Part shown: positions 46,713 to 56,892 of the stretch, piece by piece
Layout: each line of letters begins with the position of its first letter
How positions within the stretch are numbered: position 1 is the stretch's first letter
Assembly (NCBI GenBank): GCA_021399445.1
Contig: JAJTUQ010000003.1
Span: 5,642,001-5,706,000, forward strand
Length of the DNA: 64,000 bases
Reading direction: 5' to 3'
Source: Xylogone sp. PMI_703
Taxonomy: Eukaryota > Ascomycota > Leotiomycetes
Translations under genes and position numbers: made by a program
Notes under the pieces: model-generated
Databases searched by the model: none
What the model was told of the DNA's origin: nothing
What the model saw: the letters and a program-made list of their open reading frames with translations, nothing else

Positions 46713-47526
46713 GTTCGAACATATGACAGATAATACCCGGACCCAGTCGACAGGAAGAAGAGGGAGGATGGCGTGATTCTGGAAAGTAAAATTAATAAGA
46801 GAACCAAAAGCGACCACTCTAATATTTAAAATCTTCTAAGTTTCTTCAAACGGAGTAAGGAGTGGAAGGATGAAGCCATACAGCACAGGTAATAGAGGAA
46901 AGAGACGAAATATGTGAAATGGAAGCTGTCCAAAGCAAGGATACTAAACGAGTATGGAGTGCGTCCGCTTAACGTAATTACCAGAGTTTGGACCAATTAG
47001 TGCAGTTGAATCTTGAATGTTGCACGTGACCAGTACCTACACAACTGTGATGATATTTCTTCGCGCCCACTGGCTCATGCCTGAAATCGACCGGTTGGTG
47101 GCTTCCTTTGATATGGGTACATGCTATGTTTAGGATAGATTATAACAAACGCGCCATTCATACGAAGATCTACAGGTCCTTCATCTCATAGTATAATAAT
47201 GCTAAAGTATAAAATTTCTTTGAAGTCTCGGGTGAAGCCTTGTAGCTTTTTGGCTCTTGACATTAATGCCAACTCAACATCAAATTCCTTAACTAAACAA
47301 TAGTTTTGCTTAAATCTGCTACTGATGATTAGCATCATAACACGTGAGTGAAGTACAGAAAAAAATATCAAAATGAACGTTCTATGTCACAGAATATGTC
47401 CATGGACATAGCACTACATCTGCGTTTATTGCGTGAGTAATGGATGGTGAAATGTTATCTCAATCCCAGCTTTCTAGAATCCTCAGAATATACTTACTTG
47501 GTAACTTCCACCGCATGTAGTGTTTT
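46713..47526. other. Intergenic
   Basis: No gene supported. Contains the protease promoter. A GTAAGT donor and a later CGCAG acceptor on the minus strand (about 47493 and 47419) could form another intron of a transcript covering the tRNA locus. Confidence 0.35.
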
Positions 47527-47527
47527 G

Positions 47528-47538
47528 AGTTTCGAACC
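47528..47538 (-). promoter_or_regulatory. Extragenic B-box match downstream of the tRNA terminator
   Basis: GGTTCGAAACT on the minus strand fits the TFIIIC B-box core GWTCRANNC. It lies just past the T9 run and about 200 bp from the A box, an arrangement like that of yeast U6 (SNR6). Whether it is used is inference. Confidence 0.4.
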
Positions 47539-47539
47539 C

Positions 47540-47548
47540 AAAAAAAAA
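47540..47548 (-). terminator. Pol III-type T9 terminator
   Basis: Nine consecutive T on the minus strand, starting 9 nt after the discriminator base of the tRNA. Confidence 0.65.
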
Positions 47549-47572
47549 TATGTTCATGGTCACTACGAGGGT

Positions 47573-47623
47573 CTGCTTCGATGTTAGAAGAGGAATAAGT
47601 GCAACATGAGCGTTGTAACATAC
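47573..47623 (-). other. Spliceosome-type intron B inside tRNA-Ile
   Basis: 51 bp inside the T loop (TTCG / ACC). Donor GTATGT, branch TTCTAACA, acceptor AGCAG. It interrupts the B box. No similarity to intron A beyond the splice signals. Confidence 0.75.
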
Positions 47624-47666
47624 CGAACTCGCGACCTTGGCGTAATCGTTTAGGATATTAGCACCA

Positions 47667-47719
47667 CTGATTGACAAGTTAGTATGTTTATTTGTGGGCT
47701 TCCTATAGGCAAGTCTTAC
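47667..47719 (-). other. Spliceosome-type intron A inside tRNA-Ile
   Basis: 53 bp between tRNA positions 26 and 27. Donor GTAAGA, branch TACTAAC 17 nt from the end, acceptor ATCAG. Size and signals match the protein-gene introns in this window. It is not at the 37/38 site used by tRNA splicing endonuclease. Confidence 0.75.
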
Positions 47720-47746
47720 CGCTCTAACCAACTGAGCTAAGCGACC

Positions 47747-48059
47747 GGTTTTTGTGGCAGTATTTAGATGAGATGATATGAGAGCAGATGATTTGTCAAC
47801 CGTTAATACTTCAGCTTTCACACAGTATAATGAGTTCCTGTACCTGACGGATTATCTAATTAGTAAAGCTATTGATCTATAGGTGAAGTGTATTGGAAGG
47901 CCTCGGTACATAAAGTAAGAGCCGGTGTTGCTCCCTACTAATAAAGGACAAAAGAGTTTTGGCCTCGATAGCACGACTAGAAAAAATTGCGAGAGGCATT
48001 TTCGTATTTCCCGAGTCCTCACACAAACTACCAGGTTTCTGAACTTCGCCATAGAAGCT
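47747..48059. other. Intergenic
   Basis: Upstream of the tRNA locus (minus strand) and of the 242-aa gene (plus strand); nothing else seen. Confidence 0.4.
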
Positions 48060-49048
48060 ATGGCATCGTACAGCGAAGCAACAATTGTATCCCTGATGAC
48101 TGAAATATACACTATCCTTCTAAAACTACGTTACATAGAGACCTCCGACATCATCTATCCGCCCACGGATGGTCATGTCCTAGATGAAGCTCTCTGCGCT
48201 TCCCTAAATCTTGCTCCAGCCGTTATATCTCTAATTCGGAAGCTCCCATGTCCCGTAGACGTAGAAACTGCTAGAACTTTCGACTTCCTGTTGGAAACAC
48301 GCACCATCGTCTACACCGATCGTAGAGATCTCTGGGCGTCACGCGATCCTGACCATTCGGGGACATTCGATGATTTAATCAGACCAGACTATCTACTCCC
48401 GTCGGATATTGCGTTGACGGTTGGGAGATTGTATGGTTTATCTTTGGTGCTAGATACAGATTCTAGTTCGTAATAGGTTCTACCTCCTCCTCTTCCTTTT
48501 CCTCAGAAAAAGGAATAATATCCATCTAGATTCACCTTTGATTTGTTCCAAAATCTATTTTGAAGGAAGAAAAATGCTAAATAATTATTATTATTACTAG
48601 ATACGATCAGAACCGTTACCGCTCATAAAGGACCGCCAACTGACCCAAGTGAAACTATAATTGAAAGACCGGAAGATCTCGATCATTATCGAAATTACCC
48701 TGCTGAGCCAGCGGACGAAGTACTTAGGGAGTATATTAATAAATTCAAAACATTAGAGTGGATTCCTGAACGTGAAGCTTATGCATTTTTGTAAGTACGA
48801 TCCTATCCTTTTTCTTTCTCATCCTACCATTGATACCTATTGTTTTTGTTCTAAAAATGTCGCTGAGAACTTCACCATTATGATCCGTTACTTATCTACC
48901 AACACAAACAAACAGGATGGAGAAAAGTATGAAGACATCAAAAGAATCCTTGTGGAAGAATTTGGCTGGCCCGTTTCGAGAAGATGAGTGGGCAAGAGAT
49001 CATGAAAGGATATGGTATGAGGTTGATCATCGGTTTCAACCAGTTTGA
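48060..49048 (+). CDS. Hypothetical protein, three exons
   Basis: Exons 48060..48465, 48601..48790 and 48916..49048 give 242 aa. Intron signals are good: GTTCGT...ACTAG (135 bp) and GTAAGT...ACAG (125 bp), longer than most introns here. I do not recognise the family. The N-terminus is helical (SLMTEIYTILLKLRYIE), the middle is charged with an ERPEDLDHYRNYPAEPADEV segment, and the C-terminal part has several Trp (SLWKNLAGPFREDEWARDHE). No signal peptide or membrane segment. Start at 48060 is the first ATG; the open frame upstream lacks one. Confidence 0.6.
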
Positions 49049-49990
49049 ATGGTTAGTTATTATGTTTGCAGATATTGAATGGAATAGCTCAAGGTTGCAA
49101 GTTTGTATCCTCCATATTTTGAAAAACTTGCCACCACTTAATCATAGTGACATTAGAAACCCAGTGTAAGCTAACTAAATGTAAAGATATTTCTTGTCAA
49201 TCGTAAACTGTGAAACCCAATAACTTAAACAGGCCCGTTCTCTAGTACCATTACGCAGAATCACTTAAATTATACGACGGTGGGTGTCACGGGTTTGTTA
49301 TTCCAAGAAACAGCTCTTCTTATCGTCAGGAAAAGATGTAACGGAAACAATCGCATGATTAGTGCATTGGTCCCTGCTAAGTTTTGGTAATGGTGTTATT
49401 ACTATAGAGAAGCTATAGTATTGTGCCTTTTTCGATCCTATAGCACCTACAGCATGTTCAGAATTATAGGAAATTAAGCCTCCATGGCTGTTCTAGAGAG
49501 CAGATAATTACCTAAAATGACTGGCCGTTAACGAATGAGTCACCTATAATACAGCATTAGAAGTAAGGAATACGAGTCGTAGCCGCCCACATTCCTTGGT
49601 GCAGGATTCAGAGCTACATCCTGATACAATTAGGATAGCTTATGCGAAGAATGAATATTGTAGCAAGGCTAGGCTAAAGCGCCCAATAGCTTGAGTAACT
49701 CAATTGTATACAGATCAGTATTTAAAGTAGTTTCAACAAGATTAAGAGAGGGCTAATATACGGGTATAAGATAAACAGTCTAGAACTATAACGTTCTTCG
49801 ATGGTTGCGGACAGTCGGATCCCGCGCGCCCGCTTATTATCATAGGGTCAATTCCGTTGGAGAACATGGGCGTGATACAATGGTATTTATCTACAGGCGA
49901 CTATTTTACTCAAAATGTTGACTCTAAGATTACTAACATTAAGGTATTGCTGAATCGATTTCCCGGGCTGCATTTTAGCGCTCTCCTAAA
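49049..49990. other. Intergenic, AT-rich
   Basis: About 940 bp with no supported gene or element; promoter of the Ldh2-like gene. Confidence 0.45.
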
Positions 49991-51028
49991 ATGGCAACTG
50001 CATCGAGCTGGAAGATGGTGCAGGAGAACAAGGTCCAGCTTTCTATCCCTGAAGCCCGAAAGCTCGCTCAATCTGCTCTGCTCGCGGTTGGCTACAACGA
50101 TGAAGATGCCGATACTATTAGTTATCATCTCATGGATGCTCAATTGAGAGGGTACGGTCCTACCGGTCTTGCCCGAGCAGTCACTATTGCCCAGCGCGTT
50201 GGGCAAAATCCAGTTGGTAAAGTGGATATGGTTATAACGCGGGAAACTGCTTCATCTGCGCAATTGGATGCCAAAGGTGCTATAGGTTATTTGTCTGCGT
50301 ATCATGCCACGGAACTAGCTATTAAGAAGGCCAAAGCTGGAGGAATAGGAATTGTTGGAGTGAGCGATACCTTCTATGCCGGAATGCTGTCGTATTACGC
50401 AGAGATGTGTACAAGGCAGGATCTGGTTGTCATGATAGCTGCCAGTGCCGGACCCTGGGTTGCACCGCATGGAAGCTATACACCTCGATTTGGAACCAAT
50501 CCCTTTTGTATGGCATTTCCGTCTAGAGGTGAGCAGCCCATCATTTGGGATATAGGGACGTCGAAGATCATCCACGCCCAGGTGAAACTTGCGCAGTTGA
50601 TGGGAGAGGAATTACCAGAGGACACGGCCTATGATGAGGAGGGTGCGATGACGAGGGATCCATTCAAAGCAATGCAGGGGGCAATGGCTGTCTGGGGAGG
50701 TCATAAGGGAAGTGGATTAGCAGTAGCAATTCAGTTGCTAGGTGCGCTTGCAGGTGCTCCAGCACATACAGGCGACATTGATGGTTGGGGATTACTTGTT
50801 ATTGCGATGGATCCTGAGATGTTCAGGCCGGTTGACGAGTTTAAGAAGGAGGTTGATAGTTATTCGCAAACGATTAGAAGTAGCAAACCACTTAAAGGGA
50901 ATGGGCCCATTAGAATGCCGTTTGATCGGAGCTGGGAAATCCGGGAGCAGACAAGGGAAAGCGGCTTCGTGGAGGTGGAAGCATCCGTTATGGATAGTCT
51001 AAATAAGCTTATTGCCGGAAATAAGTAA
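49991..51028 (+). CDS. Ldh2/malate dehydrogenase-like NAD(P)-dependent oxidoreductase
   Basis: A single frame of 345 aa. The Ldh_2 fold is recognised from DAQLRGYGPTGLARA near 50, SDTFYAGMLSYYAEM, ASAGPWVAPHGSYTPRFGTNP (about 155-175) and the glycine-rich GGHKGSGLAVAIQLLGALAG near 240. Members reduce or oxidise 2-oxo/2-hydroxy acids (L-malate, ureidoglycolate, 2,3-diketogulonate, delta-1-piperideine-2-carboxylate). The substrate is not evident. Neighbours are a beta-hydroxyacid dehydrogenase and a metallo-hydrolase, so a short acid-catabolic pathway is plausible. Length is normal for the family. Confidence 0.92.
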   Translation: MATASSWKMVQENKVQLSIPEARKLAQSALLAVGYNDEDADTISYHLMDAQLRGYGPTGLARAVTIAQRVGQNPVGKVDMVITRETASSAQLDAKGAIGYLSAYHATELAIKKAKAGGIGIVGVSDTFYAGMLSYYAEMCTRQDLVVMIAASAGPWVAPHGSYTPRFGTNPFCMAFPSRGEQPIIWDIGTSKIIHAQVKLAQLMGEELPEDTAYDEEGAMTRDPFKAMQGAMAVWGGHKGSGLAVAIQLLGALAGAPAHTGDIDGWGLLVIAMDPEMFRPVDEFKKEVDSYSQTIRSSKPLKGNGPIRMPFDRSWEIREQTRESGFVEVEASVMDSLNKLIAGNK

Positions 51029-51369
51029 ATCTGCTCTTTGGTCCAAGAAGTAATAGACTGGAGAGAGCTCTATATGTAAAAGATCAATTATTTCTCGCTG
51101 GCTTTGTGTAGGAAGAATTATGTTTCGATGTAAATGTTTTAAAGGCTAAAGGAAGTTAATAATAGACCAAATGGCCTATTAATCATCTTATTGCTAGATT
51201 CGAATCATTCTACTCTGCATGTTTTAGGTCCACAAATTTCACATATCGGAAAATTATCTATATTCTACGAGAAGGTCAATCGTCTCACAGTAGCCAGTCT
51301 AGTAAGAGCTATAAATTATATCTATTTCGTACGGATTATAATGTCAAATTGATTAAACTTTGGATATAT
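51029..51369. other. Intergenic, convergent 3' ends
   Basis: AT-rich 3' flanks; nothing else seen. Confidence 0.45.
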
Positions 51370-52430
51370 TTACTCAGGAAACTTGCTTCTCCAGTCTTCG
51401 TCTCCTCCAATATACCGATATATCACCTTGGAGTCTAATCCAGCACATCTAGGATCCTTTCCAGCCTCTACATACGTATTCCAGGTCTGCGGGCCAACAA
51501 ATAACTTTGCCCCAACTCTTTCGCAAGCATCAATTGTTAAACCAATATCCTTTTTCACATACTCAATCTTGAATCCAGGCTTGTACTGCCTTGAAGAAGG
51601 AGCCTCTGGGCTCAAACCGGGGACAGGATTTGCTCGCTCTTGGTTCCGATTGCAGCCTGTTGATACTGCAAGAATCTTTTGCAGAGTTCGTGGATCCATA
51701 CCTGACTTGATTGCAAAGTTGAACATTTCTGCATTCAGGAGGGTAATTGAGGAACTGAGGTAGTTATTACAGAACTTAGCCGTTAGGCCAAGAGATCTGC
51801 CTCCACATGTGAATATATTTCCACCCATAAGGGACATCAGTGCCTTTAGCGTTGGTAAGTTAGGATCTGTTTCCACAGAGCCAATCATGAATGTGATCGT
51901 TCCCCGCGCGGCACCTGCAGTTCCGCCAGAGACTGGCGCATCATAGAAAAATGTATTGGGATGGCGGGCCTTTGTTTGATCACCGACCTCAATTGAGGTT
52001 GCAGTATCGATAGTGCTGCTGTCGATGAGGATTTTGCCGTTCAGGTCGGCGGCAGAGAGTACGCCGGTTTCGGGAGTGAGGTAGACAGCACGAACGTGCT
52101 TGCCTTCAGGAACCATTGAAATGATCATATCCTACTCATTAATCTCGAATTAGCGGCTAGATTTACTTCAAAGATTAATTCTCTAGGGTATCAAAGGGTA
52201 TAACTCACGCTCCTTTCAGCCACCTCTCGCGAGTTGCCACAGGGGTCAAGCTTAGCCACAGCGCCCGATTCTTTCAAACCTCTCTCCATCGACCCTGGTA
52301 AGACATCATAGAAGTGCACGGTATATGTCTCAGGAAGTTTGCTCACAAGGTTAGAGAACATAGGAAGACCCATATTCCCCAAACCAATAAAGCCAAGATT
52401 CAAGGGTAATTGAACGTCAGAGGAACCCAT
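51370..52430 (-). CDS. 3-hydroxyisobutyrate dehydrogenase family protein
   Basis: Exons 52430..52209 and 52131..51370 give 327 aa; the 77-bp intron (GTGAGT...GTAG) is phase 0. The Rossmann motif is GLGNMG (16-21). The substrate-binding segment DAPVSGGTAGA (about 138-148) and the catalytic Lys193 in GLTAKFCNNYLSS are intact. The enzyme oxidises a 3-hydroxy acid such as 3-hydroxyisobutyrate (valine catabolism), tartronate semialdehyde or a relative with NAD(P). No mitochondrial presequence is seen, so a cytosolic enzyme other than the valine-pathway one is likely (inference). Confidence 0.92.
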
Positions 52431-52963
52431 ATCGAAACACTATTGCCGTGACTACGTTTGTGTCAGCAATAAAAGTCAGGGCGAAGTATTTCACAGTAGT
52501 AAAAACACGAGAAATATTAAATATGAGAACCCCTCGCAACGTTATTATTGTTGTTGCAACTCGTGACGTATTACTATCCGGGGAGCTGGGTATTCTGTGG
52601 CTTCGGACAATCAGGCTCCGTATAGCACTACAGCTGCGAATTGGGGTTCGGAGACTTGGGGTTTTCCAGATCCAGAGAGAGTATTAGATCCCTCCAACTA
52701 TCAGGCCCAACTACGGGTCTTCTTAGGCCGAGGCAGACCTCAGAATAAAGCAGGTGTCGGGGTCCTTAGAATTTGGCCTCATGCGTTTGCCTGGTCGTTA
52801 TGTAATGTACTACCACACCTTTTCTAAGATAGCTCTGTGATCTTACTATCTCTCCGAAACCTCCGGCAAGTCAATCGGTTTCAAATAGCTAGTAATACTT
52901 TTCAAAACCATAGGGCAGATTTGACAATACCAAGTAGAGCTCGACTATCTTAGCATTTTAGCT
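52431..52963. promoter_or_regulatory. Divergent intergenic region, HIBADH-like / MBL-fold genes
   Basis: Promoters of two divergent genes. A plus-strand frame at 52597-52827 starts with GTG, not ATG, and resembles nothing known. Confidence 0.4.
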
Positions 52964-53944
52964 ATGGCAGGCTTACAACGAACCGACGGCGACACCCCGC
53001 GCTTACCACCTCCTTCCCCTAATCAAGTTTATGTAAAAGTATCAGCATTAAATGGAGGGTTTGTTACCCTTCCTGAACGAAATTTCGTGACAGATGCGGA
53101 TCCGGAGAAGGGAACGACAGTACCCTCATTATGTTTCTTAATTGAGCACGTTACGCCAGGCGCAGCCAAGCCAGAACGAATTGTGTTCGATTTAGGAATC
53201 AAGAGAGACTTGACCAAATATATTCCAGCAACACGGAAACATATTACTGGACGACAACCTGTCTATTCTACGCCTGACGCAAGATCCAGTCTTTTAACCG
53301 GAGGGTTAGATCCCAAAAAGGATATTGACTATGTGATTCTAAGTCATGTTCATTGGGACCACATTGGCGAGCCATCAGACTATCCTAATTCCAAGTTTAT
53401 TGTCGGTTCAGGCACTCGATATATCCTTGAGAATGGGGCACCCAATTACCCACCTGATAGGATAATAGAGAAGGGCGTTCTACCAGAGGGTCGCACTATT
53501 GAGTTACCTCCCACACCGGGTTCTGACAGAGTATATATGGCCGCGGCGGAGAAAACGCAACATCAGTGGCAGTCCATCTCTGCACTTCCCAATGTCGTTG
53601 ATTATTTTGGTGACGGGAGCTTATGGATTGTGGATAGTCCAGGCCATATACACGGTCATGTAAACGCCCTACTTCGCGTTAGACCAGACAAATGGCTGTA
53701 CCTAGGCGGAGACTGTTGTCATGATCGACGGATTTTGACGGGCGAGAGAGGCATTGCAGAGTACGATGACGGACATGGAAAGATTAAAAGCGCACACAGC
53801 GAGTTGTCAAAAGCGAAGCAAACAATTCAGAACATCCAGAACCTCATTGCGGTGAATGGTGATATAGTTGAGTGGGTAGTTGCACATGACTGGAAATGGG
53901 CGACTGAGAATCAGCACCGGTTCTTGCCAGGTTCGATGTACTGA
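52964..53944 (+). CDS. Metallo-beta-lactamase-fold hydrolase (lactonase-like)
   Basis: A single frame of 326 aa. The metal motif HVHWDH is at 128-133 (His128, His130, Asp132, His133); further ligands are available in DSPGHIHGHV (His228-232), GGDCCHD (Asp250) and AHDWKW near 310. Fold and motif order resemble N-acyl-homoserine-lactonase-like fungal hydrolases. It probably opens a lactone or thioester in the cytosol; there is no signal peptide. It is divergent from the beta-hydroxyacid dehydrogenase gene and may act with it and the Ldh2-like enzyme. Confidence 0.9.
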   Translation: MAGLQRTDGDTPRLPPPSPNQVYVKVSALNGGFVTLPERNFVTDADPEKGTTVPSLCFLIEHVTPGAAKPERIVFDLGIKRDLTKYIPATRKHITGRQPVYSTPDARSSLLTGGLDPKKDIDYVILSHVHWDHIGEPSDYPNSKFIVGSGTRYILENGAPNYPPDRIIEKGVLPEGRTIELPPTPGSDRVYMAAAEKTQHQWQSISALPNVVDYFGDGSLWIVDSPGHIHGHVNALLRVRPDKWLYLGGDCCHDRRILTGERGIAEYDDGHGKIKSAHSELSKAKQTIQNIQNLIAVNGDIVEWVVAHDWKWATENQHRFLPGSMY

Positions 53945-54437
53945 TCAATCTCTTCATAGAATAACCAAATATAGAGTATTGAGCGTGAAAATGATGGTAT
54001 ATTTCTCGAATTAACGCAATATTGTTTTAGGACTCTTACAGAAGATGCCACCCGTGGGTCCTAAGTATGGCTGCTATCCAGTCGTTAAGCTTAACATCCC
54101 ACGGCAGACTCTCCTATACCAAGATGACTAAGCTTTGTTCATAGATGTAGCAGAAGGGGCCATCAATTGTACTTCTAAGCTCCCTAATTGACTTCACTCA
54201 TCCATTATATCCTAAGCCCATGGCTGCGTCTAAAGTTTCGTTACTGTAGGGCTCGGGGGGCTGCCATGTTAGTCAGGATCTTCAGAGATATTTCTCTTTG
54301 AAAGCCAGAATTTGAATAATTATACTTACTGTTTCTAATAATTAAAGTTTTCGCCGCCGCATAAGTACGAGTCGCAAGGTCTTTGCCTGATATACGGTCT
54401 AAATATGGTTGATCAAAGTGTGGTCGACATTCTCTCC
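53945..54437. other. Intergenic, convergent 3' ends
   Basis: Nothing beyond AT-rich 3' flanks seen. Confidence 0.45.
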
Positions 54438-55691
54438 CTAGCTTGGAGGTATTATAGAGACAGGCAACTCTCCCGAAAGGCTCATTTTCTCACTTGCCAC
54501 TTTCAAACTCAGTTGCCATCTAAGCAGGTGATTATGTCTGATGTTATAAGTGACAAAGCTGGGATACACTTGGTCTACGAATCTTGCTAGAGGTTTACCT
54601 CTAGTACTTGCGTGAAGAGGATTTAGAGACAGGCCCAGAAGGTCACCAACATCAAGGGCCTGGACATTTGAACCTGATGGAATTATTACAGGACCCTGAG
54701 CGATGCGGTTGAGATCTATTCCTCTGATCCCAAAATCGAATTTTTGTGTCGCATTTGCAGAGTGAGTGCTGAAGAGACCCTTGCAAATCACTGATGTAGA
54801 TGCCACGAGTTCTATTTCTAGGGAACTAAGCATAACATTCTGCGGAACATCCGCGATGATGCCGCTTGTCCGTTTGGGATCGGGTATGATGCGGATTTTG
54901 AATGGAATTGGAACAGGACTCTGCAGCTGAATCACCGCTGGGCAGCCTACCTGAATGGAGAAGGAGAATTGAGGGACTTTGGATGAGCCGAATAATTTCT
55001 GTGTCTTTTGGCGGAATGATAGCTCTGCATCTCCCATACCGGGGACGAGCCGTTGCGTTTTAATGATACCAGGATATGTGCGGCTTTTTAAATCAAAGTC
55101 CATAAGCGGGTAAGCAGTCGAAACTGGTCGTATGAAAATCGGAAGAGTTGCTATTGATGCGCTGGACTTGTTTTCTAGCCAGAGTTGCGCTTCAAGATGA
55201 TACTCGACATACCCGTGAAACTGATGTCCCCAGTTATGATTCTCGAATCCGAAGGAAAATGGCAGAAAGCTTGCCCCAATAGCCTCTTCAGTTAATGGCA
55301 GATAACTATTGTCTTGGTCGTTCTCTTCTCTTACAGAGCGAAAAGAGGGCCTCATCGGGATGGCCAGAGCGAAAGCCCATACCTGTGGATCACCGTTAGG
55401 TGGGATATGGACAGGACCGTCAAAGAGTTTCTGACATGTCTCGTTGGGACCAAAGAAATTGAAGCGTCCACGGTAATGATTTGTAGAAGACGCATTTCCT
55501 CTCCTTCGATGGACTATCATCTTCGTCTTTGCCCTTCCACGCAACCTAACAGTAACCCAAGCTCTAGGGCTAACTGTATGCACTTTTCGGACGACATTCC
55601 CGATGATAGTGTCTCCGGGGCCAAAGACTCTCTGGTCCTGGCTAAGTTGGATCGCGAGCTCTGGGCTGGCTAGGAGATCGGTTCGAGGCAT
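54438..55691 (-). CDS. Arrestin-fold domain protein
   Basis: 417 aa from the first ATG at 55691 (MPRTDLLASPELAIQLSQ). The frame is open another 165 bp upstream without an ATG, so a 5' exon cannot be excluded. The N-terminal part has the arrestin-like beta pattern: VFGPGDTIIGNVVRKV, then VTVRLRGRAKTKM, and HIPPNGDPQVWAFALAIPM. The C-terminal half is beta-rich (SFSIQVGCPAVIQLQSPVPI). Fungal arrestin-like proteins link membrane transporters or pH sensors to the ubiquitin ligase Rsp5; no PPxY motif is obvious here, so an adaptor role is uncertain. Confidence 0.78.
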   Translation of the reverse strand: MPRTDLLASPELAIQLSQDQRVFGPGDTIIGNVVRKVHTVSPRAWVTVRLRGRAKTKMIVHRRRGNASSTNHYRGRFNFFGPNETCQKLFDGPVHIPPNGDPQVWAFALAIPMRPSFRSVREENDQDNSYLPLTEEAIGASFLPFSFGFENHNWGHQFHGYVEYHLEAQLWLENKSSASIATLPIFIRPVSTAYPLMDFDLKSRTYPGIIKTQRLVPGMGDAELSFRQKTQKLFGSSKVPQFSFSIQVGCPAVIQLQSPVPIPFKIRIIPDPKRTSGIIADVPQNVMLSSLEIELVASTSVICKGLFSTHSANATQKFDFGIRGIDLNRIAQGPVIIPSGSNVQALDVGDLLGLSLNPLHASTRGKPLARFVDQVYPSFVTYNIRHNHLLRWQLSLKVASEKMSLSGELPVSIIPPS

Positions 55692-56892
55692 ATGGACTAT
55701 TAAATAGACGTCTAAAGAGCTCTTGGTTACGATAAACGAAGACGCGTACGCGATAGGCTCCTTCGATCTAGTCAATTCTTCCCAACCTAGGATTAGCAAG
55801 CCGTTTCTGCGATTGCCCACAGGCGAGGTTACGGTCTCTGTGATACTGAATGACAATTTCGAGATTGCTGGGTTCGTCTGTCTGCGGATTCACTTATAAC
55901 AACCAGACGGCTATGCCGGTTTAATGCTAGCTGTTGACATGAAACACGATAATGGAGCGATACTTAGGGCTTATATGCTTGGGTCCCTTCCTTTGATCAA
56001 TGCCGTAAAATCCTATGATTAGAGGGAGTGCATGCGCCTCATCCCAGCCACATTCTCCAGGAAGCCGATCGTGATCAGGTTCTTTACATGGTTTAGCTGA
56101 ACGAAGATCTCAAGCGCCACATTTCCAAAATGTGTGTCAAGTGAGAAACCGGTTCCTTGGTTCAGACGGAGGTGGCATTGATGGCTGCACAGCCATTCCA
56201 AATGCAGGGTTGATGCGCCGCTACAGGGACATCTACCAGTCTCCAGGTAAAAACAAGTATTCGCGGTGCTCGTCCAAAGCTGTACAATAAACTCTATTCT
56301 CTATCATGTAGCCAAGATTCTATGAGAATCGTAATGAGCGACTAATATACAGCGAATTCTGTATAGAGGTAGCTAGAAATAATATCCGGGTTTTAAAAAT
56401 CGACGGTCCACAGCCTCACTTTGGTTGCGCTCATGCTCAGTGCTAAATTTTAAGCTAGAGCAGTAAACTGCTCAAGCCCAACGTTTGAAATATTATGACT
56501 CTGTTGACATTTCGAATGAGCTTGCATATGGTACAGTTTGCAATATATACAGATAATAGAATAATTTAGGTTTTACTAGAGAAATTACTGCGCGGATTAT
56601 TGTCGCGGTATAGATAAAATTGTGATTAGTTAAAGAATTAGGGGTGACCTTAAATCAACCCAAGATTACGGACAACTAGTGTAAGTAGCATTCATGTATA
56701 TTCAACCAAGAACACGTATGTTGATACGAAGAATATGTCTGTGATCAGAACCTGAAGGGATAAGATAAGCCTCCGTTTTTACGTGCTTACTTTGCAATAG
56801 GCAGCAGTTGTCAGCAGCAAACACTAATTAGCTTGCACTCCCGGCTTTCAAGATACCTTGGTGCACGTTCATTTCATATCAGTATTTTCAAT
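55692..56892. promoter_or_regulatory. Divergent intergenic region, 1.2 kb
   Basis: Between the arrestin-fold gene (-) and the 212-aa gene (+). No supported gene. Confidence 0.4.

Larger units (their letters stand above)
47557..47746 (-). tRNA. tRNA-Ile(AAU) with one canonical and two spliceosome-type introns
   Basis: Segments 47746..47720, 47666..47624 and 47572..47557. After removing two GT-AG insertions and a 12-nt intron (47655-47644), a 74-nt cloverleaf remains. Acceptor GGTCGCT pairs with AGTGACC (one G-U); D stem GCTC/GAGC with loop AGTTGGTTA; anticodon stem TGGTG/CGCCA (one wobble) with loop CTAATAA, anticodon AAT; variable AGGTC; T stem GCGAG/CTCGT with loop TTCGACC; discriminator A. 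All four stems are intact. The A box TAGCTCAGTTGG (47739-47728) is whole, while the B box is split by the second insertion. The gene carries the Ile identity features expected (anticodon, A73). Confidence 0.85.

Noticed and set aside
47483..47821. Minus-strand protein frame with GRLAQLVRA
   Set aside because: That peptide is the usual spurious translation of a tRNA D arm; the locus is a tRNA gene.
52597..52827. 77-codon plus-strand frame
   Set aside because: Begins with GTG, no ATG, no similarity; sits in a divergent promoter.
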